From: an uncultured Colwellia sp.
GTDB taxonomy: Bacteria > Pseudomonadota > Gammaproteobacteria > Enterobacterales > Alteromonadaceae
Direction: 5' to 3'
Length of the DNA stretch: 42,639 nucleotides
Assembly (NCBI GenBank): GCA_913058405.1
Contig: CAJXRC010000013.1
Coordinates: forward strand, 1-42,639
The stretch's first letter is position 1. Every line of letters starts with the position of its first letter. The notes under the pieces were generated by a model, which saw only the letters and a program-made list of their open reading frames with translations, was not told the DNA's origin and searched no databases. Positions 27,030 to 36,286 of this stretch are shown piece after piece. The position numbers were made by a program, and so were the translations under genes.

Positions 27030-27740
27030 TTAGTAACCTTGATAACTAGTAAAATAACCGGTTAACTGAAAACCTACCAGCATAAAACCAGCACTCATTA
27101 ATAAGGTATTACTTGCCGTTGAAAATTGAGTAAAAGAATGATGTTTCCGCCAAAAACTAATGATCAATAATATAAAGGTTAGCGCGGTAAACTGCCCCAA
27201 TTCCACCCCTATATTAAAAGCAATCAAGTTCTGCCATAAACCGTCTTGGGGGAGTTGAAATTCTTGTAATTTGGTCGCTAACCCAAAGCCATGAAACAAA
27301 CCAAAGATCAGCACTGCTATTTTAGCATTGGGGCTAAAGCCTAAGGTACGTTCAAAACCGCCTAAGTTATCAAAACCTTTGTAAACAACTGACAAACCAA
27401 TAATTGCATCAATGATATAAGCATTCACTTGCACATCACCCAATACACCAGAGAGCAAGGTTAAGCTATGCCCCAAGGTAAACATACTGACATACAGTAA
27501 AATGTCTTTGCTCTTATATAGAAAGAAGATTACGCCGGCTAAAAACAGTAAATGATCGTATCCGGTCACCATATGTTTAGCCCCGATGTACATAAAAGGA
27601 AAGAATTGGACTCCGGTATTATTTTGTAAAAAAAGCCGAGTACTTTCATCGACGCCATGAGCCATGGCATTGAAAGAGACTAAACAAATCAGACTCAATA
27701 TCATGATAATTAAGGCTAGGCGATTACTTAGAGGAAACAT
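27030..27740 (-). CDS. HupE/UreJ-family membrane protein
   Basis: From the ATG at 27740 the protein has 236 residues. A signal peptide (MFPLSNRLALIIMILSLICL, cut near AMA) precedes about six hydrophobic helices. The HupE/UreJ_2-type signature includes GYDHLLFLAGVIFFL, FTLGHSLTLL, LIFGLFHGFGLA and FNIGVELGQ, with histidines and acidic residues in the helices that suggest metal handling. HupE/UreJ proteins are nickel/cobalt permeases in some systems. The 27740 start has GGAG six bases upstream. The longer ORF-track version (start 27824) has no good site and would place a second hydrophobic stretch ahead of the signal peptide. Confidence 0.8.
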   Translation of the reverse strand: MFPLSNRLALIIMILSLICLVSFNAMAHGVDESTRLFLQNNTGVQFFPFMYIGAKHMVTGYDHLLFLAGVIFFLYKSKDILLYVSMFTLGHSLTLLSGVLGDVQVNAYIIDAIIGLSVVYKGFDNLGGFERTLGFSPNAKIAVLIFGLFHGFGLATKLQEFQLPQDGLWQNLIAFNIGVELGQFTALTFILLIISFWRKHHSFTQFSTASNTLLMSAGFMLVGFQLTGYFTSYQGY

Positions 27741-27924
27741 TAATAACTCCGCTGATTTCAGCCTGTATTGAGTGGTTGCTATAAGAATGGTTATTAAAAT
27801 AAATAACATTAAGACTGAGTACATAATGCCAGTTAAATAAATCCAAACAAGTCCTGACCTTCAAATTTATAAACCCAACTAACCGTATGCAAGTCACGTA
27901 CAAAGCAACATTCAACTCTCATAA

Positions 27925-27979
27925 ATTTCACATGGTGAAATATGAATCAACATTGTGCAATGAAAAAGCATATGCTTTT
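27925..27979. promoter_or_regulatory. Two perfect palindromes between hupE-like and xdhA genes
   Basis: ATTTCAC-ATG-GTGAAAT (27925-27941) and AAAAGCATATGCTTTT (27964-27979) are both perfect. They lie about 185-255 bp from either gene start and have no T run, so operators are more likely than terminators. Which gene they serve is unknown. Confidence 0.45.
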
Positions 27980-28132
27980 ATGAAAAAACACCTCATTTAA
28001 AATCATCCACCAACACACTGTTTTACCAGAACTTCATCGCTAAATAAGAGTTGTTTTCTACCGCCTTTAACTCAGGATTAAGTAAGCTTTACTAGCCCTT
28101 TGTAGTGATTTAGGTAACAAAAACTTTAAAGC

Positions 28133-28166
28133 TGACACTTGTGTCAACTTACGATTCTGCTATAGT
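28133..28166 (+). promoter_or_regulatory. Promoter of the xdh operon with overlapping operator-like palindrome
   Basis: TTGTGT (28139-28144) and TATAGT (28161-28166) are separated by 16 bp. The perfect palindrome TGACAC-TT-GTGTCA (28133-28146) covers the -35 box, a position typical for a repressor or for a class II activator. The start codon of xdhA is 58 bp past the -10 box. Confidence 0.55.
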
Positions 28167-28223
28167 AAATCCATACGAATATTCAACTCGACACTAAAAA
28201 TCAAAATTAAAGCGGAAAGAATA

Positions 28224-29708
28224 ATGGTAGCAAATACAATAAAATTCCTGTTAAACAACGAGCTAGTAAAGATTGAAAACTTAGATCCTAATACGACTGT
28301 TTTACAATACTTACGTGAAGAGCAATTTAAATCTGGCACCAAAGAAGGCTGTGCTTCAGGTGATTGCGGTGCTTGTACCGTAGTATTAGCTGAACTAGAT
28401 ACTGAAAACTCTGGTCAGCTTACATATAAATCAATTAACTCTTGTATTACCTTTGTCGGTAATTTACATGGTAAGCAATTGATTACCGTTGAAGACTTGA
28501 AAGAAGGTGCTCAACTACATCACGCTCAGCAAACGATTGTTGATAATCACGGTTCACAATGTGGATTTTGTACTCCTGGATTTGTGATGTCTTCTTTTGC
28601 TTTGCATAAGCAGAACAACACACCAAATCGTGCTGAAGTATTAGAAGCACTCGCAGGTAATTTATGTCGTTGTACCGGTTACCGCTCAATTATCGAAGCC
28701 GCAATGACGTCTAGCAAGGATGCTAGAGAAGATTCATTTGCTAAGCATTATCAAGCAACTGTTGCTGCGCTGACCGAATTAGAACAATTACCAACGCCAG
28801 CATTAACAGGTAACGGCCATAACTATATTGCGCCAAAAAATATCGATGAGTTGGCGACTGAGTTAACCAATGAGCCTAAATCCACGTTAGTGGCTGGTGG
28901 CACCGATTTAGCCCTTTCTGTTACACAGAATTTAGCAACCATTGATAAGCTTGTTTATGTCGGTAATGTTGCAGAATTAACGACTATCGAAGAAACAGAG
29001 ACTGAGATTATTATTGGCTCTGCTCTGCCTTACAGTGAATTTATCGATACCTTGCATCATTACTACCCTGATTTAGGGGAAATGATCGAACGTATCGGTT
29101 CTAAGCAAGTACGTAATACGGGTACTTTAGGTGGTAACGTTGGTAACGCATCACCTATTGGTGATATGCCGCCAGCATTAATCGCTTTAGGTGCAACCAT
29201 GACCCTGCACGTTCAAGGTCAAGAACGCACCATTTTAGTTGAGGACTACTTTGTTGATTACAAAAAGACAGTGCTTAAACCATCTGAGTTTATTAAATCA
29301 ATTCAAATCCCTAAACCTACCGCAGGTCAAACATTAAAACTCTACAAAATTTCTAAGCGTATTGATGACGATATTTCAGCGGTATTAGCTGCATTTTTCA
29401 TCGAGCAAGAAATTACTGAAAATGGCCAAAAAATTACTAATGTCCGTTTAGCTTTTGGTGGCATGGCGGCTATTCCTAAACGTTCTCCAGTGACTGAAGC
29501 CATATTGCTAGGCAATAGCTTAACAAAAGCGTTGGTCGCTCAGGCAAAAGAAGCGTTAACAACTGATTTCCAGCCTATGAGTGATGTTCGTGCTTCAGAC
29601 AAATACCGTATGACCGTAGCTCAAAATCTGATTGAGAAGTGCTATATAGAGCTGCAAAGCGCCAATGCTAGAAAAGTTATCGAAACGAGAGTGGTAAATC
29701 ATGCGTAG
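28224..29708 (+). CDS. xdhA: Xanthine dehydrogenase small subunit (2Fe-2S and FAD)
   Basis: XdhA passes electrons from the molybdenum site to NAD+. The 494-residue protein has a ferredoxin-like 2Fe-2S domain (CASGDCGACT at about residues 47-56) and a second 2Fe-2S domain with CGFCTPGF and LCRCTGY (about 113-152). An FAD-binding domain follows (about 200-370, with GGTDLALSV and GTLGGNVGNASPIGD), then a C-terminal CO-dehydrogenase flavoprotein domain. It is the bacterial two-subunit type. GCGGAAAGA precedes the ATG. It overlaps xdhB by 8 bp and heads a purine catabolic operon. Confidence 0.96.
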   Translation: MVANTIKFLLNNELVKIENLDPNTTVLQYLREEQFKSGTKEGCASGDCGACTVVLAELDTENSGQLTYKSINSCITFVGNLHGKQLITVEDLKEGAQLHHAQQTIVDNHGSQCGFCTPGFVMSSFALHKQNNTPNRAEVLEALAGNLCRCTGYRSIIEAAMTSSKDAREDSFAKHYQATVAALTELEQLPTPALTGNGHNYIAPKNIDELATELTNEPKSTLVAGGTDLALSVTQNLATIDKLVYVGNVAELTTIEETETEIIIGSALPYSEFIDTLHHYYPDLGEMIERIGSKQVRNTGTLGGNVGNASPIGDMPPALIALGATMTLHVQGQERTILVEDYFVDYKKTVLKPSEFIKSIQIPKPTAGQTLKLYKISKRIDDDISAVLAAFFIEQEITENGQKITNVRLAFGGMAAIPKRSPVTEAILLGNSLTKALVAQAKEALTTDFQPMSDVRASDKYRMTVAQNLIEKCYIELQSANARKVIETRVVNHA

Positions 29709-32091
29709 TCTTATTGATGTAAAAAAATCCGATGCCCAACAGGTAAAAACTAACACAGACAAAAGTGTTGTTAACGGACAAAAAAATGTTGGCTTAGGTG
29801 GCGTAGGTCGTTCTAAAAAACATGAAAGTGCTGACAAGCAAGTTGCTGGTGAAGCCATTTATGTTGATGATCGCCCATCACTTCGTGGTGAATTACATGC
29901 TGCGGTAGGTCAATCTACCATGGCACATGCCAACATCATCTCAATGGACTTATCTGCCGTTAAAGCAGCGACAGGTGTTATCTCAGTCATTACGGTTGAA
30001 GATGTGCCTGGACATACCGATATTGGTCCAGTATTTCCTGGCGACCCAGTACTGGCCATTGGTAAAGTTGAATTTATTGGTCAGCCCATCTTCGCTGTAG
30101 CGGCAACAAGTTTCGATCTTGCTCGTAAAGCGGTTAAATTAGCACGAATTGAGTATCAAGAGCTTGAAGCTGTGCTTACGGTAAAAGACGCCTTAGCGAA
30201 GCAAAACTTTGTTCGCCCGCCATTTACCATGAAACGTGGTGATTCTGACTCGGCTATTACAGCGGCAGATCATCAATTATCCGGTGAAATCCTCGTTGGT
30301 GGTCAAGAACATATGTATCTTGAAGGGCAAGTATCAACAGCTGAACCGACCGAAGATGGTGGTATGAATATTTTCACCTCTTCACAACATCCTAGTGAAG
30401 TACAAAAGTTAGTAGCTGAAGTTTTAGACATTCCACTAAACAAAGTATTAGTTGATATGCGCCGCATGGGTGGTGGTTTTGGTGGTAAAGAAACACAAGC
30501 AGCACCTTGGGCATGTATCGCAGCCTTATTGGCAAATGTGACTAAACGCCCAGTTAAGTTTAAGCTAGCGCGTATGGACGATATGGTGATGACAGGTAAA
30601 CGTCATCCCTTTGAAAATAACTACACCGTTGGTTTTGACAAAGATGGTCAAATCAAAGGTATTAACATCGAAGTTAATGGTAACTGTGGTTACTCCCCAG
30701 ATTTATCTGATGCCATTGTTGATAGAGCAATGTTCCACTCAGATAACGCTTACTACTTAGATCAAGCAACCGTTACCGGTAATCGTTGTAAACTAAACAC
30801 TGTATCTCATACCGCTTACCGTGGTTTTGGCGGTCCGCAAGGTATGATGACCATAGAGATGGTTATGGATGATATTGCGCGTCATTTAGGTAAAGACCCG
30901 TTAGACATTCGTAAAGTAAACTTATACGGCACTGATGACCGTAACGAAACCCACTACCATCAAAAAGTTGAGCATAATAACTTAAGCGAAGTTATTGAGT
31001 CATTAGAAGAAAGTTCTGATTACCAAGCACGTCGTAAAGCCATTACTGAATTTAACGCTACCAGCCCTATTTTGAAAAAAGGCATTGCCTTAACACCCGT
31101 TAAATTTGGTATTTCATTTACGGTACAGCATTTGAACCAAGCTGGCGCACTTGTTCATGTTTACACTGATGGCACCATTCACTTAAGCCATGGCGGCAGT
31201 GAAATGGGCCAAGGTTTGAATACTAAAGTAGCGCAAATTGTTGCTGAAGAATTCCAAGTTGATGTAGATACGGTTGCCTGTTCTTCAGCACGTACCGATA
31301 AAGTACCTAACTCATCTCCAACTGCAGCTTCATCAGGTACTGACTTAAATGGTAAAGCGGCAGAAGCGGCGGCTAAAACCATTAAACAACGTCTCATTGA
31401 CTTTGCTTGTGAGAAATATCAGGTTGAAGCAGAACAAGTTCATTTTGAAAACAACAATGTGATTGTCGGTGAGCAAACATTCTCATTCGCTGAATTTTCA
31501 CAAATAGCTTACATGGGCCGTGTATCTTTATCTTCTACCGGCTTCTATAAGACCCCTAAAATTCATTTTGACCGTGCTACAGGTAAAGGTCGTCCGTTCT
31601 TCTACTATGCAACGGGTGCCGCTGTATCAGAAGTTATCATTGATACTTTAACGGGTGAATACAAAACCTTACGTACCGATATTTTACAAGATGTTGGTCA
31701 CTCAATTAACCCAGCAATTGATATTGGCCAAATTGAAGGCGCTTTTGTTCAAGGTATGGGTTGGTTAACCACTGAAGAATTAGTATGGAATGAACAAGGT
31801 CGTTTACTTTCAAACAATCCAGCGACCTACAAAATTCCAGCAATTAACGATGCACCTAAAGATTTCCGTGTCGCCTTAGTGCCTGATGCACCAAACCGTG
31901 AGCACACCATTTACAACTCTAAAGCCGTTGGTGAACCACCATTTATGTTAGGTATGGCCGTTTGGTCTGCAATTAAAGATGCTATCGCCAGTGTTAATGA
32001 TTACAAAACTAATCCGAAACTAGATACGCCAGCAACACCAGAGCGAGTATTGTTTGCAGTTGAAGCCGTTAAAGCAGCGACGGCGAAGTAA
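29701..32091 (+). CDS. xdhB: Xanthine dehydrogenase large subunit (molybdopterin)
   Basis: XdhB binds the molybdenum cofactor and hydroxylates hypoxanthine to xanthine and xanthine to urate. The 796-residue protein has the two aldehyde oxidase/xanthine dehydrogenase domains, with the cofactor-binding glycine motifs GGGFGGKETQ and GEMGQGLNTK, and TAYRGFGGPQG. The catalytic glutamate lies in KAVGEPPFMLG near the C-terminus. It starts inside the xdhA end, so the subunits are translationally coupled. Confidence 0.96.
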   Translation: MRSLIDVKKSDAQQVKTNTDKSVVNGQKNVGLGGVGRSKKHESADKQVAGEAIYVDDRPSLRGELHAAVGQSTMAHANIISMDLSAVKAATGVISVITVEDVPGHTDIGPVFPGDPVLAIGKVEFIGQPIFAVAATSFDLARKAVKLARIEYQELEAVLTVKDALAKQNFVRPPFTMKRGDSDSAITAADHQLSGEILVGGQEHMYLEGQVSTAEPTEDGGMNIFTSSQHPSEVQKLVAEVLDIPLNKVLVDMRRMGGGFGGKETQAAPWACIAALLANVTKRPVKFKLARMDDMVMTGKRHPFENNYTVGFDKDGQIKGINIEVNGNCGYSPDLSDAIVDRAMFHSDNAYYLDQATVTGNRCKLNTVSHTAYRGFGGPQGMMTIEMVMDDIARHLGKDPLDIRKVNLYGTDDRNETHYHQKVEHNNLSEVIESLEESSDYQARRKAITEFNATSPILKKGIALTPVKFGISFTVQHLNQAGALVHVYTDGTIHLSHGGSEMGQGLNTKVAQIVAEEFQVDVDTVACSSARTDKVPNSSPTAASSGTDLNGKAAEAAAKTIKQRLIDFACEKYQVEAEQVHFENNNVIVGEQTFSFAEFSQIAYMGRVSLSSTGFYKTPKIHFDRATGKGRPFFYYATGAAVSEVIIDTLTGEYKTLRTDILQDVGHSINPAIDIGQIEGAFVQGMGWLTTEELVWNEQGRLLSNNPATYKIPAINDAPKDFRVALVPDAPNREHTIYNSKAVGEPPFMLGMAVWSAIKDAIASVNDYKTNPKLDTPATPERVLFAVEAVKAATAK

Positions 32092-32137
32092 TTCGCCCTT
32101 TCATCTGAATTAAGTCGGAATAAATAGGAATATCATC

Positions 32138-33118
32138 ATGAAAATGAATTGGACTGGTGCAGCACACCAATTGAACAAACAAGGCAAAGCCTATGTTATC
32201 GCGACAATTGTTGGGGTAACTGGTTCAACTCCGCGTAATAGTGGTACCAAAATGGTGATAACCCATGATGATATTTTTGACACCATAGGTGGCGGTCACC
32301 TTGAACATAAAGTGATTAAACATGCACACCAGCTGTTAATGGCTGGAGATGATTGCCAACAGCTAGAACATTTTCAGTTAGGTGCACAACTTGGTCAATG
32401 TTGTGGTGGTAATGCCAGCGTATTGTTTGAAAGTTTTAGCGCCAGTGGTGTCAATATCATGCTGTTTGGCGCAGGTCATGTGGGTAAAGCACTAATGCCT
32501 ATTCTTGCTGGTTTACCTTGCAGCATTACTTGGGTTGATAGCCGTGCGGATCAATTCCCCGATGACGCAGGCAATTATCATAATGTCACCACATTAGTCA
32601 GTGAAAACCCGGCTGAAGAAGTTGCTCTCATGCCAGCGAATAGTTATTACATTGTCATGACGCATAACCATCAACTGGATTTTGAGATCAGTCACAATAC
32701 TTTAAAACGCGCTGATTTTGCTTATTTAGGTTTAATTGCCTCTGATACCAAATGGCGTCGTTTTCAACAACGATTCCAGCATCGTCATATTGCTAAAAGC
32801 TTAGTAGAGAAGATGAACTGCCCCATTGGATTATCGCAGGTACAAGGTAAGTTGCCGATGGAAGTAGCAGTGTCAGTTGCTGGTGAAATTATTCAGCTGT
32901 ATCAAGCTGAGCTAGCGTCACAAGCATTAGCTAATCCCAGTGCCAACAAACAAAAAGATGCCAAACCACAAAGCACTAAACAAGGTGTCGCTTGGCAAGA
33001 GCTAAAAAGTTTAATGACGGAAGAAGTCAGTTCGAGCAATGAGTATAAGTATTCTCAACGTTCACGTTTATCAAATTTTAAGGAGAAGCAAGGTGTCTCA
33101 TTTTGCCCTGCAAAGTAA
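32138..33118 (+). CDS. xdhC: XdhC, molybdenum-cofactor sulfuration/insertion chaperone
   Basis: XdhC binds the molybdenum cofactor and readies it for xanthine dehydrogenase without being part of the final enzyme. The 326-residue protein has the N-terminal XdhC/CoxI motif (VTGSTPRNSGTKM, GGHLEHKV, and the cysteine pair in GQCCGG) and a Rossmann-type domain (LFGAGHVGKALM at about 110-121). It follows xdhB by 46 bp. Its last 26 bp overlap the start of allB. Confidence 0.93.
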   Translation: MKMNWTGAAHQLNKQGKAYVIATIVGVTGSTPRNSGTKMVITHDDIFDTIGGGHLEHKVIKHAHQLLMAGDDCQQLEHFQLGAQLGQCCGGNASVLFESFSASGVNIMLFGAGHVGKALMPILAGLPCSITWVDSRADQFPDDAGNYHNVTTLVSENPAEEVALMPANSYYIVMTHNHQLDFEISHNTLKRADFAYLGLIASDTKWRRFQQRFQHRHIAKSLVEKMNCPIGLSQVQGKLPMEVAVSVAGEIIQLYQAELASQALANPSANKQKDAKPQSTKQGVAWQELKSLMTEEVSSSNEYKYSQRSRLSNFKEKQGVSFCPAK

Positions 33119-34460
33119 AAAAGTTATTGTTCATGCTGGTGATCAGAGCGAAATGATCGCTGCCTGCATCGAAATAAAAGGTCAACTAATCCATAACATT
33201 CACCCTTATGGACAAGCCCTTGATTGCCCAATAACCGATTTAGGTGAACAGGTACTTATGCCAGGCTTGGTTGACTCTCATGTTCATATTAATGAGCCAG
33301 GTCGCACCGAATGGGAAGGTTTTAATACCGCAACTCAAGCAGCAGCGGCAGGTGGTATCACTACCTTAGTTGATATGCCATTGAACTGTATCCCAGTTAC
33401 AACAACCAAAGCTGCTTTTGAAGAAAAGCTAGCGTCAGTACATGACAAACTTTGGGTAGATTGTGGCTTTTGGGGTGGCGTTATCCCTGACAATATTGAC
33501 GAACTTGATGATTTACTAACTGCAGGTGTTTTAGGCGTTAAATCCTTCTTAATCAACTCAGGCATTGAAGAATTCCCTAATGTTGCTGCAAAAGACATTC
33601 GTGCTGCTATGCCTATTTTAGCGAAACACGACGTGCCATATTTGATTCATGCTGAACTAGATTGCGGCAGTTTTGACGACGTTAAAATTACCGATAAATA
33701 CAATAGTTTTTTAGAATCACGGCCTAAAAGCTGGGAAAACAATGCTATCTCGTTAATGGTAGACATGGCGCGTGAATCAAAAGCAGCCGGTGATAACTGT
33801 AAAATTCACATAGTGCATTTATCCTCTGATGAAGCCCTTGATACCATTGCAAAAGCAAAAGCTGAAGGCTTGCGTTTTACCGCAGAAACCTGTCCACATT
33901 ATTTAACTATTGCCTCAGAAAACATTCCTGATGGCAAAACGTTATTTAAATGTTGCCCACCTATTCGCGAAAACAAAAACAGAGAGCAGTTATGGCAAGC
34001 AGTAACTGATGGTCGCATTAGTTTTATCGTCTCAGATCACTCACCGTGTACACCGCAATTAAAACACATAGATACCGGTGATATTGAAAAAGCATGGGGC
34101 GGTATTTCAGCACTGCAATTTGGTTTGCCGCTTATTTGGACCGAAGCAAAAAACCGTGATTTCACTCTGGTTGATTTAGCCCGCTTGATGTCACATGAAA
34201 CCGCCAAGTTTGCTGGTTTAGATAAAATAAAAGGCCAAATATCTGTGGGACATCATGCCGATCTCATGGTTTTTGATGACACAGCCAGTTTTATCATCAG
34301 CACTGACATGATCAAACATAAACATAAAATCACCCCTTATGTGGGACGCAAAGTTGATGGCCAAATAATGCAAACATTTGTTCGTGGTCAGCAAGTTTAC
34401 TGTAATGACCAATTTATCAGTTCACCGATTGGCCGACCGTTACTTAAAGGCCAGCTGTAA
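33093..34460 (+). CDS. allB: Allantoinase
   Basis: AllB opens the hydantoin ring of allantoin to give allantoate. It is a metal-dependent amidohydrolase with HVHINEPG (metal ligands), a likely carboxylated lysine in GVLGVKSFLI, the histidine-containing HIVHLSS, CPHYLT, and the aspartate in VSDHSPC. It matches E. coli AllB (453 residues) nearly end to end, including KAWGGISALQ and YVGRKVDGQI. I place the start at the GTG at 33093, where TTAAGGAG lies seven bases upstream, giving 455 residues. The ORF-track ATG 18 codons earlier adds non-family sequence inside xdhC. Confidence 0.93.
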   Translation: MSHFALQSKKVIVHAGDQSEMIAACIEIKGQLIHNIHPYGQALDCPITDLGEQVLMPGLVDSHVHINEPGRTEWEGFNTATQAAAAGGITTLVDMPLNCIPVTTTKAAFEEKLASVHDKLWVDCGFWGGVIPDNIDELDDLLTAGVLGVKSFLINSGIEEFPNVAAKDIRAAMPILAKHDVPYLIHAELDCGSFDDVKITDKYNSFLESRPKSWENNAISLMVDMARESKAAGDNCKIHIVHLSSDEALDTIAKAKAEGLRFTAETCPHYLTIASENIPDGKTLFKCCPPIRENKNREQLWQAVTDGRISFIVSDHSPCTPQLKHIDTGDIEKAWGGISALQFGLPLIWTEAKNRDFTLVDLARLMSHETAKFAGLDKIKGQISVGHHADLMVFDDTASFIISTDMIKHKHKITPYVGRKVDGQIMQTFVRGQQVYCNDQFISSPIGRPLLKGQL

Positions 34461-34593
34461 GTTAGCAGTCTTCTACTTAACAAATGAAATAAATTAAAAA
34501 TTAACAATAAGAACTAAAACAAACTAACACTCACGCAACCTAGCGGAGCCTTTGAAAGGTTTGGCTAACAAAGCGTTAACAGGAGATGAAGTA

Positions 34594-35661
34594 ATGATTG
34601 AAGATTGGTTAGCACAAAACAAATTATCGACAGATGATGCAGCATTAGAGCAAGAATTAAAAACACATTATGTCGATTTAGCTAGCGAACGCGTTGGCGG
34701 TGAAACACTGTCATGTAGTGATGATTTCTTTGCTGAAATGGAAAATTTATTAAAACCCGGTCGTGGTATTTTTATCGAAGAGAAATTTACTGAACGCGGT
34801 AAATGGATGGACGGTTGGGAATCACGCAGAAGTTATGGTCGTAACAATGGTCGTGATTCAGATTGGTGTATTATTCGTTTAGGTATCAGTGGTGTTATCC
34901 GTGCTTTTGATATTGATACCAACTACTTTCGTGGCAATGCGCCAGAAAAAGTATCGGTTGAAGCCTGTGTAAGTGAAGTTCAACCAAACAAAGATACTGT
35001 TTGGCATACTATTTTTGAAGCCACTGATGTTGAAGCACACAGCCAAAATCTTTTTGTCCTCGACGCTGAAAAAAAGATTAATAACACGGCTTTTACTCAT
35101 GTGCGTTTAACTATGTTTCCTGATGGTGGTATTGCGCGTTTCCGTGTTTACGGTGAAGCAGAAGTTAACTGGAATGATTTTGTTGACGGTGAACTAATCG
35201 ATTTAGCGTCAATTAGAAATGGCGCTAAAGCATTGTTAGTGAGCGACATGTTTTTCAGCGATAAAAACAATCTCATTATGCCAGGTCGTGGTGTGAACAT
35301 GGGTGATGGTTGGGAAACTAAACGTCGTCGTGATCCAGGTCCAGATTGGTCAATTGTTAAACTTGCTGCAACAGGAAGTGTCAACAAGGTAATCATTGAT
35401 ACGTGTCATTTTAAAGGTAACTTCCCCGATACCTTTATGCTGGAAGGTTGTATCAGTGATAGTGATGATTTCACCACAAATGCAGCACCTGTAACTTGGA
35501 CAGCCATAATTCCAAGCACTAAGTTATATGCTCATCGTGAACACTTATTCACTAAAGAGATCATCGTTGAAAAAGAGCAACCATTTACTCATGTACGTTT
35601 AAGCATCTTCCCTGATGGTGGTATTTCTCGTATGCGTGTTTTTGGTAACCGCCAAGGTTAA
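34594..35661 (+). CDS. alc: Allantoicase
   Basis: Allantoicase splits allantoate into ureidoglycolate and urea. The 355-residue protein carries two copies of the allantoicase jelly-roll domain. The first has GKWMDGWESRR and DWCIIRLG (about residues 60-200) and the second GDGWETKRRRDPGPDWSIVKL (about 230-350). The two copies end with matching THVRLTMFPDGGIARFRVYG and THVRLSIFPDGGISRMRVFG. The ATG at 34594 is preceded by AGGAGA at seven bases and is preferred over the TTG at 34552 in the ORF track. It lies 133 bp after allB. Confidence 0.93.
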   Translation: MIEDWLAQNKLSTDDAALEQELKTHYVDLASERVGGETLSCSDDFFAEMENLLKPGRGIFIEEKFTERGKWMDGWESRRSYGRNNGRDSDWCIIRLGISGVIRAFDIDTNYFRGNAPEKVSVEACVSEVQPNKDTVWHTIFEATDVEAHSQNLFVLDAEKKINNTAFTHVRLTMFPDGGIARFRVYGEAEVNWNDFVDGELIDLASIRNGAKALLVSDMFFSDKNNLIMPGRGVNMGDGWETKRRRDPGPDWSIVKLAATGSVNKVIIDTCHFKGNFPDTFMLEGCISDSDDFTTNAAPVTWTAIIPSTKLYAHREHLFTKEIIVEKEQPFTHVRLSIFPDGGISRMRVFGNRQG

Positions 35662-35670
35662 TTTGCACAC

Positions 35671-35703
35671 TTAGCAATGGCATTTTTTAAATGCCATTGC
35701 TAA
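35671..35703. other. Perfect 15-bp hairpin between alc and uraD
   Basis: TTAGCAATGGCATTT and its exact complement AAATGCCATTGCTAA are separated by TTT. No T run follows, so intrinsic termination is unlikely. A role in mRNA processing or in protecting the 3' end of the upstream message is more likely. The ORF-track start of uraD (35691) falls inside this hairpin and would be buried. Confidence 0.75.
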
Positions 35704-35726
35704 GGATAAAAAGCAAGGAAAAGAAC

Positions 35727-36236
35727 ATGATATTAGAAGATTTGAACCAATTACCAGTAGCAGATGCTAGCCATACGTTCATGCAATGTTGTACTTCAAG
35801 TGCGTGGGTTAACAATATGGTTAATGCCCGTCCATTTGCTAGTGAAGCAGCATTAACACAAGCAGCAGATAACGCATGGTTAGGTTTAACCGAACAAGAT
35901 TATTTTGAAGCTTTTGAAGGTCATCCCCAAATTGGTGATGTCAGCAGCTTGCGTGCTAAATATGCAAATACCAAAGAATTAGCTGGTAATGAGCAAGGAC
36001 TCGTTAAAGAAGCCAATGACGAGGTATTGGAAGTGCTTTCTCAAGGTAACGCTGATTACGAAGCAAAGTTTGGCTTTATCTTTATTGTTTGTGCAACAGG
36101 AAAAAGCGCAAAACAAATGTCTGATTTACTGCAAGCTCGCCTGCCTAATAATAAAGCCCAAGAGCTTATTAATGCCGCAGAAGAACAACGTAAGATCTTT
36201 CAACTGCGTATAGATAAAGCCTTAGCTGAAGGTTAA
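35727..36236 (+). CDS. uraD: OHCU decarboxylase
   Basis: UraD decarboxylates 2-oxo-4-hydroxy-4-carboxy-5-ureidoimidazoline to (S)-allantoin. The all-helical 169-residue protein has the catalytic histidine region FEGHPQIGDV, the N-terminal FMQCCTSSAWVNNMV and the family motif YEAKFGFIFIVCATGKSA. The ATG at 35727 is used because AAGGAA lies six bases upstream. The ORF-track start is 12 codons earlier, inside the hairpin. It sits between allantoicase and HIU hydrolase, and the pathway supports the call. Confidence 0.93.
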   Translation: MILEDLNQLPVADASHTFMQCCTSSAWVNNMVNARPFASEAALTQAADNAWLGLTEQDYFEAFEGHPQIGDVSSLRAKYANTKELAGNEQGLVKEANDEVLEVLSQGNADYEAKFGFIFIVCATGKSAKQMSDLLQARLPNNKAQELINAAEEQRKIFQLRIDKALAEG

Positions 36237-36286
36237 TCATAATAGCAATTACTTTGAATAATAAAGCCATTTTTTAAGGAAAAGTT

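Noticed and set aside
34552-34593. TTG start of allantoicase in the ORF track
   Set aside because: The ATG at 34594 has a much stronger site (AGGAGA at seven bases). The upstream 14 codons carry no family motif, although a longer form is not excluded.
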